A stretch of 64,000 nt of DNA, taken from assembly GCF_022095675.1 (NCBI RefSeq), contig NZ_JAHYSG010000029.1, positions 1 through 64,000 of the forward strand. The letters run 5' to 3'. Each line of letters begins with the position of its first letter. Position 1 is the first letter of the stretch. This document shows, piece by piece, positions 36,121 to 43,175 of this stretch. Source of the DNA: Dactylosporangium sp. AC04546 (lineage in GTDB: Bacteria > Actinomycetota > Actinomycetes > Mycobacteriales > Micromonosporaceae). The position numbers and the translations under genes are program-made. A model generated the notes under the pieces. That model searched no databases and was not told where the DNA came from. It saw nothing but the letters and a program-made list of their open reading frames with translations.

Positions 36121-36188
36121 AATCTTCGTGTGGCGGATCGCCGTGCGAAGAGCCGTCGAGCCGTGCTCGACCGGACGAGAGGACAGCG

Positions 36189-37565
36189 ATGCCGCAGTCG
36201 CGCCAGGACGACACCGTCCCCGTCTACGACCTGGTCGGCGTCGGTTTCGGCCCATCGAACCTGGCGCTCGCGATCGCCGTGCACGAGCACAACGCCACCG
36301 CGGCACGGCCCGTCAGCGCCGTCTTCCTGGAGCGGCAGGCCGCGTTCGGCTGGCACCGAGGCATGCTCATCCAGGACGCGACCATGCAGGTGTCGTTCCT
36401 CAAGGACCTGGTCACCCTGCGCAACCCGGCGAGCTCCTTCAGCTTTCTGTGCTACCTGCACGAGTGCGGACGCCTCAGCGACTTCGTCAACCACAAGAGC
36501 CTGTTCCCGCTGCGGATCGAGTTCCACGACTACCTCGAATGGGCCGCCGTCCGCGTCGACGAGATGGTCAACTACGGCCACGAGGTCGTCGCCGTCCATC
36601 CCGTCGTCAACGAACCCGGCGACGACTCCGGCGACGGCACGGACGCAGCGATCGAGGCGTTCGACGTCGCCGTCCGCGACGCCACCGGTGCCCGGTCCCT
36701 GATCCGGACGCGCAACGTCGTGCTCGCCGGCGGCCTGCGGCCCGCGCTGCCGCCCGGCATCGAGGCGTCGGGCCGCATCTGGCACAGCCGCGACCTGCTG
36801 ACCAATGTAGACAGTCTGGCCGGCACCGCCCCGGCCCGGTTCGTCGTCGTCGGCGCCGGGCAGAGCGCGGCGGAGGCCACCGCCTTCCTGCACGAGCGGT
36901 TCCCGGCCGCCGAGGTCTGCGCCGTGCTGTCCCGCTACGGCTACAGCCCGGCCGACGACAGCCCGTTCGCGAACCGCATCTTCGACGCGACCGCCGTGGA
37001 CCAGTTCTTCGGTGCCCCGGCGCCGGTGAAGTCGATGCTGCTGGGCTACCACGCCAACACCAACTACTCGGTCGTGGACACCGACCTCATCGAAGACCTC
37101 TACCGGCGCGTGTACCGCGAGACCGTCCTCGGCGCACACCGGCTGCGCCTGCTCAACGTCTCCCGCCTCGCCGCCGCGGAGGAGCTGACCGGGCCGGACC
37201 GGGTCGCCGTGACCGTGCGGTCGATGCTCACCGACGAGGAGACCGTCCTGGACGCCGACGTGCTGGTCTGCGCGACCGGGTACGCACCGGCCGACCCGTT
37301 CCCCGTCCTCGGCGACCTCACCGCGCGCTGCCACCGGGACGAGCAGGGCCGGGCGCTCGTCGAACGCGACTACCGCATCCGTACCGACGCTGCCGTACAC
37401 GCCGGCATCTACCTGCAGGGCGGCACCGAGCACACCCACGGCATCAGCGCGTCGCTGCTGTCCAACACGGCGACCCGGGCCGCTGAGATCCTCGCGTCGG
37501 TCTGCCACCGGCGCAGCAGCGGCCACGCGCCGGCGCGCCGGGCCCAGGCCACGTCAGCCGTCTAG
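36189..37565 (+). CDS. L-ornithine N5-monooxygenase (SidA/PvdA/CchB family)
   Basis: A 458-aa flavin-dependent N-hydroxylating monooxygenase. The FAD site is GVGFGPSNLALA starting at residue 17, the NADPH site VVGAGQSAAEATAFL near the middle, and the late ATGYAP motif is present. The family hydroxylates the side-chain amine of ornithine (or lysine) using NADPH and O2, the first step to hydroxamate siderophores. Ornithine is favoured because the neighbour is a hydroxyornithine formyltransferase and one NRPS A domain has the exact hydroxyornithine code. GAGAGGA precedes the ATG. The promoter has a good iron box. It ends 11 bases before the convergent M56 peptidase gene. Confidence 0.93.
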   Translation: MPQSRQDDTVPVYDLVGVGFGPSNLALAIAVHEHNATAARPVSAVFLERQAAFGWHRGMLIQDATMQVSFLKDLVTLRNPASSFSFLCYLHECGRLSDFVNHKSLFPLRIEFHDYLEWAAVRVDEMVNYGHEVVAVHPVVNEPGDDSGDGTDAAIEAFDVAVRDATGARSLIRTRNVVLAGGLRPALPPGIEASGRIWHSRDLLTNVDSLAGTAPARFVVVGAGQSAAEATAFLHERFPAAEVCAVLSRYGYSPADDSPFANRIFDATAVDQFFGAPAPVKSMLLGYHANTNYSVVDTDLIEDLYRRVYRETVLGAHRLRLLNVSRLAAAEELTGPDRVAVTVRSMLTDEETVLDADVLVCATGYAPADPFPVLGDLTARCHRDEQGRALVERDYRIRTDAAVHAGIYLQGGTEHTHGISASLLSNTATRAAEILASVCHRRSSGHAPARRAQATSAV

Positions 37566-37576
37566 CCGCCCCGGGC

Positions 37577-38479
37577 TCAGGTGCGCACCCGCGACCGGTA
37601 CAGCAACTCCACCAGGTCGTACGCCGCCTCACCGGTCCACACCACCGACGACAACGCCACCACCACCGGCAGCAGGCTCGCCACACCGAGCCGAAACACG
37701 GATCGCGGCCGCAGCAGGCCGGCCACCCGGCGGGGCACCACGCCGCCGGCCGCCGCGTGCAGCCCGAACACCGCCTGCCCTCGATCCGCGAGCGCCGCCA
37801 CCCCGATGGCGTGGGCGACGAGGCTGCGGCTGCCGACCTCCTCGGCCGCCTGCTCGTCGGCGGCCCGCTCGACCAGGTAGCTGACGTGCCGCGACACCCA
37901 CCACAGGGCCGGGTGCGCCGCCGCGGCCAGCTCCGCGACCCACACCAGGCGGTGGTGGCCCTGGGTCAGGTGCGCCCGCTCGTGGGCCAGCAGCGCATCG
38001 AACTGGTCGTTGGTCAGGGCGCCTCGCATCCCCGTGGTCACCACGACGTGGCCGGGGTTGCCGGGGATCGCGAACGCCTGGGCGGCGTCGTTGCGCACCA
38101 TGACGAGCTGGACACCGGCCGGCAGGTCTCGCCGGGCGTCGCGCAGCGTCCGCCGGTGCCGGTGCCACCGCCGGGTCATCGCGACCGTGACGAAAGCCAG
38201 CATCGCCGCGCTGCCCACCGACACCCACGGCACGTGCGCGGTGTCGGCGGCGACCCGCTGCGCGGACCAGCCGAGCAGCCGGCCGACCGCCGGGATCTCG
38301 GCGACCGCCTTCAACGCGAACAGGACCAGGTTGACCAGGCTCGAACCGGCGGCCGCGACGGCCGACCACGCCACGGCGACCGCTGCCGTCGACGGCCAGA
38401 GCCGGTCCGCCAGCAGGCGCACCACGAGCACGAGCAGCGGTGGTACGACGAGCACCGACCACACGAAGTGATCGAACAC
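37577..38479 (-). CDS. M56-family (BlaR1-like) membrane metallopeptidase, no sensor domain
   Basis: A 300-aa membrane protein with hydrophobic segments near both ends and a zinc-peptidase core H166-E-R-A-H170 (LLAHERAHLTQGHH). It resembles the M56 peptidase half of BlaR1/MecR1 and the short actinobacterial M56 proteins; the beta-lactam-binding sensor domain of BlaR1 is absent. Such proteins are normally paired with a BlaI-type repressor. Here the gene directly upstream on the same strand is instead a PadR-like regulator (112-base gap), while BlaI lies 2.6 kb downstream beyond the siderophore tailoring genes. The start chosen is the GTG at 38479 with GGAGG five bases before it; the longer frame to 38551 adds a residue run without membrane or family character. 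Confidence 0.8.
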   Translation of the reverse strand: MFDHFVWSVLVVPPLLVLVVRLLADRLWPSTAAVAVAWSAVAAAGSSLVNLVLFALKAVAEIPAVGRLLGWSAQRVAADTAHVPWVSVGSAAMLAFVTVAMTRRWHRHRRTLRDARRDLPAGVQLVMVRNDAAQAFAIPGNPGHVVVTTGMRGALTNDQFDALLAHERAHLTQGHHRLVWVAELAAAAHPALWWVSRHVSYLVERAADEQAAEEVGSRSLVAHAIGVAALADRGQAVFGLHAAAGGVVPRRVAGLLRPRSVFRLGVASLLPVVVALSSVVWTGEAAYDLVELLYRSRVRT

Positions 38480-38591
38480 CGGCCCCTCCGTTCGGTCCGC
38501 CCGAACGCCGCGGGGGCACAGAGCATCCACAGGTTGTCGAGGTTCGACCATGAAGGGTACCGATAGACCGCCGCGGGGTCTCGGGCCGGCC

Positions 38592-39110
38592 TCACGCGGA
38601 ATGGTGGTCCGGGAGCTGATGCAGCCACAGCAGCAGGGCCCGGGTCACCTCCTGGTTGAACCCGATGGACGCCTGCTCGACGGCCGATCCGGCACCGCGT
38701 TCCAGCTCCGCGAGCTGGCGCTGCCGCGATCGGATGGCGACCTGTGCGTTCTCGAGGAAGGCGGTGAACGTCGCCTGGTCAGCCGCCTCGACGGCCAGTA
38801 TTCCGCGGACGTACATGTCATCGGCGTCGATGTCTGACGAGATGGCACACAGCCAGGCCGCCTGCCGGCGACGACCGGCCGGTGTGAGCTGACAGCGCCG
38901 GCGGTTCCAGCTTTCCTTCCGTACCTCCTGCGGCGGTTCGACGCGCAGCAGCCCACCGCGTTCCAGCCGTGACACCGCGGCCATGACCCGCACGATGTCG
39001 ACCCGGCGGCCCGCACCGAGGATCGCGATGTGGCGATGCCACAGGTCATAGGCGCTCGCGTCCCGACGGCCGAGCAGGACGAGCAGGATGTCGTCCAGCG
39101 CCACGGCCAC
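38592..39110 (-). CDS. PadR-like transcriptional regulator
   Basis: A 172-aa protein. The first 85 residues fit the PadR winged helix (DDILLVLLGRRDASAYDLW, then AAVSRLERGGLLRVE and CQLTPAGRRR). The remainder is helical and could be the usual dimerisation domain. The start is the GTG at 39110, preceded by GGAGGGGGAG. The perfect palindrome TTCTACA-N3-TGTAGAA ends 21 bases upstream, in the position expected for autoregulation. The same site occurs at both siderophore promoters, so this protein or the BlaI-type repressor is a candidate co-regulator of siderophore synthesis. It is followed on the same strand by the M56 peptidase gene. Confidence 0.75.
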   Translation of the reverse strand: MAVALDDILLVLLGRRDASAYDLWHRHIAILGAGRRVDIVRVMAAVSRLERGGLLRVEPPQEVRKESWNRRRCQLTPAGRRRQAAWLCAISSDIDADDMYVRGILAVEAADQATFTAFLENAQVAIRSRQRQLAELERGAGSAVEQASIGFNQEVTRALLLWLHQLPDHHSA

Positions 39111-39130
39111 CCGCTCCCCCTCCGGTCATC

Positions 39131-39147
39131 TTCTACACGCTGTAGAA
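39131..39147. promoter_or_regulatory. Perfect palindrome TTCTACA-N3-TGTAGAA
   Basis: Both 7-base arms are perfectly complementary, with a 3-base spacer CGC. It lies 21 bases upstream of the PadR-like gene start, overlapping or just downstream of the expected promoter. It is the best of the three (possibly four) related sites in the window. Confidence 0.75.
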
Positions 39148-39213
39148 GCTCAGAGGGTAACCGCCGGGACGATACGATCGCCCGCGGGTACTGGCGCGAC
39201 GGCCGATCTGGCT

Positions 39214-39363
39214 TCAGCGTCGCCTGGCCCGCTTGCGCCTGTGCGAGTGGGCGTGCCGAAAATGTTCCTCGTTCTGGCGGGCCAGTCGCGCCGCGATACA
39301 GAGCGCCGCCACGGCGCAGATCAACCAGAGCACTGCAAGGACGAGGACGCCGGTGAGTTCCAC
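39214..39363 (-). CDS. Small single-pass membrane protein (49 aa)
   Basis: From a GTG at 39363 preceded by GAGGTGG, a 49-residue product is predicted: a strongly hydrophobic helix (GVLVLAVLWLICAVAALCIA, about residues 5-24) followed by a very basic, His-rich tail (RHAHSHRRKRARRR). Such a pattern is rare by chance and fits a small inner-membrane protein with a cytoplasmic basic tail. No function is known to me. The longer frame upstream of this start looks non-coding. Confidence 0.45.
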   Translation of the reverse strand: MELTGVLVLAVLWLICAVAALCIAARLARQNEEHFRHAHSHRRKRARRR

Positions 39364-39490
39364 CTCAGCCACCTCAGCCACCCCGCGGGCGATGCAGCCG
39401 TCGAGCATGCGGCCCGGGCGCCACGCTTGCGCGTGACGCATCACGCCGCGGTGTGGCCAACGTTCGCTAGTTGTCGGATCAGCGGTGGCG

Positions 39491-40006
39491 CTACATGCCG
39501 GAAGGCGATGACGTCTCGCCCGGTGCCGGCGACGCCGGCGCCGACGGCTGCATGCCGGCGTGCTCGTGCAGCCGCACGAACCGCGCGGTGTAGGTCTCAG
39601 TGGTACCGGTACCGCTGGTCGTTCCGGCAACCGCGATGTTCTCGCCGGGCGTCAGGGCACTGGGCTGCAGCGTGTGCCTGAGCTCGAAGACCCGCACGTT
39701 GTTGCCCACCGTCCACGTCCTGGTCCATCCGTCAGCCGACTTCACGGTGACCGACGATCCCGAGACCGAGGTGAGCGTGCCCTGCTGCATGGCCACGTCC
39801 ACCGGCCCCTGCTTGGTCTGGACGACGCCTTCGCCGTGCTCGACACCCTTGAGGAAGCCCCCGTGGTGTCGCATCGCGCCCGCTGTGGAGCCTGGGCTCG
39901 GCGCGGCCGGGCTGGGTTGGGCGGCTGCCACCGCCGGCACCCCGACCGCACCGGCTCCGGCGAGCACGGTGGCGCCGAGGGCGAGCCCGAATCGTTTGAG
40001 TGACAT
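39491..40006 (-). CDS. Secreted protein with Ser/Thr-rich beta domain
   Basis: A 171-aa protein with a clear Sec signal peptide (MSLKRFGLALGATVLAGAGA..., probable cleavage after AVAAA near residue 29) and a Pro/Ser-rich linker. The core (about 45-150) includes KGVEHGEGVVQTKQGPVDV and TSVSGSSVTVKSADGWTRTW, a pattern of repeated short strands like that of DUF5666-type secreted proteins. A second Pro/Ser/Ala-rich tail follows. GAGGAGGG lies three bases before the ATG. Its role is unknown; it probably acts outside the membrane. Confidence 0.75.
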   Translation of the reverse strand: MSLKRFGLALGATVLAGAGAVGVPAVAAAQPSPAAPSPGSTAGAMRHHGGFLKGVEHGEGVVQTKQGPVDVAMQQGTLTSVSGSSVTVKSADGWTRTWTVGNNVRVFELRHTLQPSALTPGENIAVAGTTSGTGTTETYTARFVRLHEHAGMQPSAPASPAPGETSSPSGM

Positions 40007-40141
40007 GGTCCCTCCTCATCTGGACCAACACTCCCAAATACCACCCGGGCACCGGCGGCAAACCACACCCGACTCACGATCTTTGCGCCCCGGATCCGGT
40101 TCGCCCGGCATCGTGCGCGGGTGGTCGCGGCTGGTGCGAAA

Positions 40142-40153
40142 TAGGCTGTTCCC
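40142..40153 (+). promoter_or_regulatory. Leaderless promoter, TAGGCT-N6-GTG
   Basis: A -10-like TAGGCT is followed by exactly six bases and then the GTG of the acyltransferase gene; no Shine-Dalgarno is present. This is the layout of leaderless actinobacterial genes and is repeated three more times in the window. Confidence 0.5.
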
Positions 40154-41590
40154 GTGCGGGCGCTGCGGCAACGGGCCGAACGGACGCCGCCCTCGCGCGA
40201 ACGGTACGTGGACCTGCTGCGCGCGGTGGCGATCTCGGTGGTGGCGCTCGGCCACTGGCTGATCGCCGTGATCGGCTACGACGCGCGCGGGCAGCTGACG
40301 GGGTACTCGGCGCTGGGTTCGCTGCCGTGGGTGTACCCGATCACCTGGCTGGGGCAGGTCATGCCGCTGTTCTTCATTGTCGGTGGGTACGCCAACGCCG
40401 CGTCGCTGGCCTCGCACCGCCGCCGCGGGGGCGACCCGGTCACGTGGTTGCAGGATCGCAGCGGGCGCCTCGTGCGCCCGACCACGACGCTCGTGCTCGT
40501 GCTCGTCGCCGGTGCGCTGGTCGCACGGCTGGTCGGGGTCGGCCCCGGCCTCACCCGCGAGGCGGTCTGGGTGGCCTCCATCCCGTTGTGGTTCTTGTCC
40601 GCGTACCTCGTCGTGATCCTGCTGACCCCGTTCATGTACCGCGCGCATCAACGCTTCGGCTGGTACGTGGTGCTCGTCCTGGCCGTCCTGGTCGCACTCG
40701 GCGACCGGGCCAGGCTGTCCGGGATCGGGTCGGCCGGGCTGGGCGCCGGCAACTTCCTGTTCGGCTGGCTGGCGATCCACCAGGTCGGATTCGCCTGGCG
40801 GGACGGCCGGCTGCCGAGCCGGCCCCGGGTGTGGGTGCCGCTGCTCGTCGGCGGTCTGGCCGCGCTGGTGCTGCTGACGGTCGCCGGGCCCTATCCGGTC
40901 AGCATGGTCGACGTGTCCGGGGAGCGGCTGCAGAACGCGTCACCGCCGTCGCTGGGACTGCTGGCCGCCGCCGTCTTCCAGTTGGGCCTGGTGCTGATGC
41001 TGCGCGACCCCGCCGAGCGTTGGCTGCGCCGCTCGCGCCCCTGGCAGGCGGTCGTCGGGGTGAACGCGGTCGTGCTCACCGTCTTCCTGTGGCACATGAC
41101 CGCCGTACTGCTGCTCGCCGTTGCACTCAACGCCCTGCACGCGTTGCCGACACCGACCGTGGCCACCCCCGCCTGGTGGCTGTGGCGGGCACCCTGGCTG
41201 ATGGCGCTGGTGCTGATCCTGGCCGCGTTGGTCGCGGTGTTCGGTCGCATCGAACTGCGCAGCGTGCACCGGCCGGCCCCGTCCGGTCGGCTGCCGTCCT
41301 GGCTGGTGCGCACCCTCACCACCCCGGCAGCGGGCGTCGGGCTGACCGTGGCCGCCGTGACGGCGGTCGTCGCCGGGCTCCTCAGCAACAGCCTGGCCCC
41401 CAGGACCGGCAGCTACCTCTTCGGCATGCCCGCCGCCGGCCTGCTCGCCTACCTGGTCGGCGCGGCCGTGCTGCGCCTGTTGCGGTCGACGCCTGCGGGC
41501 GGCAGCGTCCCCAGGCCGGTCAGCGGCCAGGGTCCGCAGGTATGTGGGTTCCCGGCGTCGTCTCGGTACCGTCGCCCCGGTCCGGCGTGA
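40154..41590 (+). CDS. Acyltransferase-3 family membrane protein
   Basis: A 478-aa polytopic protein of the acyltransferase-3 (OafA/WecH/NolL) family, with about ten hydrophobic segments. The N-terminal RYVDLLRAVAISVVALGHW carries the family's conserved RxxDxLRAxAxxxVxxxH pattern including the His. WLGQVMPLFFIVGGYANA and LTVFLWHMTAVL are also typical. Members transfer acetyl or longer acyl groups to extracellular carbohydrates, lipids or other envelope molecules; the substrate here is unknown. The GTG start appears leaderless. The last 70 bases overlap the convergent M50 peptidase gene, so the C-terminal tail (after about residue 450) may be poorly conserved. Confidence 0.87.
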   Translation: MRALRQRAERTPPSRERYVDLLRAVAISVVALGHWLIAVIGYDARGQLTGYSALGSLPWVYPITWLGQVMPLFFIVGGYANAASLASHRRRGGDPVTWLQDRSGRLVRPTTTLVLVLVAGALVARLVGVGPGLTREAVWVASIPLWFLSAYLVVILLTPFMYRAHQRFGWYVVLVLAVLVALGDRARLSGIGSAGLGAGNFLFGWLAIHQVGFAWRDGRLPSRPRVWVPLLVGGLAALVLLTVAGPYPVSMVDVSGERLQNASPPSLGLLAAAVFQLGLVLMLRDPAERWLRRSRPWQAVVGVNAVVLTVFLWHMTAVLLLAVALNALHALPTPTVATPAWWLWRAPWLMALVLILAALVAVFGRIELRSVHRPAPSGRLPSWLVRTLTTPAAGVGLTVAAVTAVVAGLLSNSLAPRTGSYLFGMPAAGLLAYLVGAAVLRLLRSTPAGGSVPRPVSGQGPQVCGFPASSRYRRPGPA

Positions 41591-42713
41591 TGCCCAGCTC
41601 GGCCAGTTCGGTGGCGCGGGCCACGTCGCCGTGCGTCACGATCCCGGCCAACCGGCCGCCGGTCACGACCGGGGCCACCCGGTGACCGCCGGCCAGCAGC
41701 GCCGGAGCGGCGTCGACCAGCGACGTGGCCGGGTCCAGCACACGTGTCCGCCCGACCGGCACCGAGACGACGTCGCCCACGCGTACCGTGGGCCGGTCGG
41801 CGCTGGGAACCCTGGCAAGCCGGGTGAGGCTGACCAGACCGACCAGTCGTCCGTCCAGGTCCAGAACCGGGAAGGTGCGGTACGGGTGACGGCGGGCCAC
41901 GGTGGCGACGAAGTCGGCGACGGACTGGCTCGTGTAGCCGCACACGGCTGGTGTCGTCATGATGTCGCCCACCCGGACCTTGGCCAGCGTCTTGCGCAGC
42001 GTCCCGTCGACGGTTTCCGCACGGGCGGCCACGGCGAGGAACCAGCCCAGCACCACCAGCCACAACCCGCGGAAATTGGCGGTCAGCAGCACCTCGGCGA
42101 AACCAGCGGCGATCAGCAGGCCACCGAGCACCATCCCCGCGCGACCCGCGGCACGGTGGGCGGCGGCCCGGTCGCCCCGGACCCACCACAGGACGGCGGC
42201 AAGCACCCGGCCACCGTCCAGCGGTGCGCCGGGCAGCAGGTTGAACACGCCGAGAATGACGTTGACGACGGCCAACCATGCCAGCCCGGTCACCGCCAGC
42301 GCGCCGCCACCCAGGAACGAGGCCGCCGCCGCGGCGGCGGCGAACACCCCGGCCCCGGCCAGGCTGACCACCGGCCCGGCGAGCGCGATCAGCAGGTCGG
42401 CGCGTGCATGCGGAGCCTCGCCGTCCAACTGGGAGACGCCACCGAGCAGCCACAGGGTGATTGCCCGGACCCGCACCCCGTAGTGCCGGGCGACCAGCGA
42501 GTGCGCGAGCTCGTGAGCCAGCAGGGCGGCGAGAAACGCCACCGCCACGACCACCGCCACACCCCAGTACACGACCGTCGCATGCCCCCGCGCGCCGCCG
42601 GGCAGGACCACCACCGCCAGCCCCTGCGCGAGCAGCAGCATGATCACAAGAACTGACCAGTGCACCCCGATCGGGATGCCAGCGATCCGGCCCAGCCGTA
42701 CGGTCTGTCGCAT
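41520..42713 (-). CDS. Site-2 protease family (M50) with two CBS domains
   Basis: A 397-aa intramembrane metalloprotease of the SpoIVFB/Rip3 subgroup. The zinc motif H67-E-L-A-H71 lies in the second hydrophobic segment and the partner LPGAPLDGGR (third ligand Asp) further on. A pair of CBS domains follows (about residues 250-370: VGDIMTTPAV..., VGDVVSVPV...). Such proteases cut membrane-bound regulators; the CBS pair probably senses nucleotides or ionic strength. Its substrate is not evident in the neighbourhood. The start is the ATG at 42713; the much longer frame upstream runs antisense to the NRAMP-like gene and is a shadow. Confidence 0.88.
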   Translation of the reverse strand: MRQTVRLGRIAGIPIGVHWSVLVIMLLLAQGLAVVVLPGGARGHATVVYWGVAVVVAVAFLAALLAHELAHSLVARHYGVRVRAITLWLLGGVSQLDGEAPHARADLLIALAGPVVSLAGAGVFAAAAAAASFLGGGALAVTGLAWLAVVNVILGVFNLLPGAPLDGGRVLAAVLWWVRGDRAAAHRAAGRAGMVLGGLLIAAGFAEVLLTANFRGLWLVVLGWFLAVAARAETVDGTLRKTLAKVRVGDIMTTPAVCGYTSQSVADFVATVARRHPYRTFPVLDLDGRLVGLVSLTRLARVPSADRPTVRVGDVVSVPVGRTRVLDPATSLVDAAPALLAGGHRVAPVVTGGRLAGIVTHGDVARATELAELGITPDRGDGTETTPGTHIPADPGR

Positions 42714-43175
42714 CGCCACCACCGCCTTCCGCCCACACTTCCACCGTGCCCGCTGGACCTGCGTCTGGAACCATCCGTTCTCGTACGGCGGTGCAACGGC
42801 ACGTCCCGCCGCGATCGCTGGGCGGGTTTGCTGGGTGGGTCCGCCGGCGAGCACAATGATCGGACGGACGTCGTTCGGCCTGTCGAGCAATGCGACGAAT
42901 CGGCATGAGGACCACAGCGATGTCCCTGAGTGCCGGCGGGCGTTGCGACACCCTGGAACCGGAGGGAGGCGAGAGCAGTGGACTTCAGTCCAGGCGGCTA
43001 TCCCCCGCAACCCCACGTTCTTGACCTTCCTTGGTTCGCTCGCGGCACCCGCTGACCGGGTCCTCCGCCCGAGCGCCCGGCCCTGCGTTCGCCGGGCGAG
43101 GTGTGTGACAGCGCGGAAGCGGCCGGTGTGTGCCGCCTCGATCCCGCTTCCTGGGCGGGAAAAGGGGGGTGCGCG
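42714..43175. other. Divergent promoter region and leader of the NRAMP-like gene
   Basis: No gene is supported here. On the plus strand the segment just before the transporter has several potential hairpins, the clearest being TGGACT-TC-AGTCCA (42979-42992), and C-rich loops. A metal-sensing leader RNA is conceivable for a transporter of this type, but I could not match it to the M-box (no AGGTGAGGC core) or with confidence to the manganese yybP-ykoY element. Confidence 0.4.

Noticed and set aside
42961..43175. M-box (ykoK) Mg2+ riboswitch before the NRAMP-like gene
   Set aside because: The conserved AGGTGAGGC core and the later GACGCC-type segment are not found.
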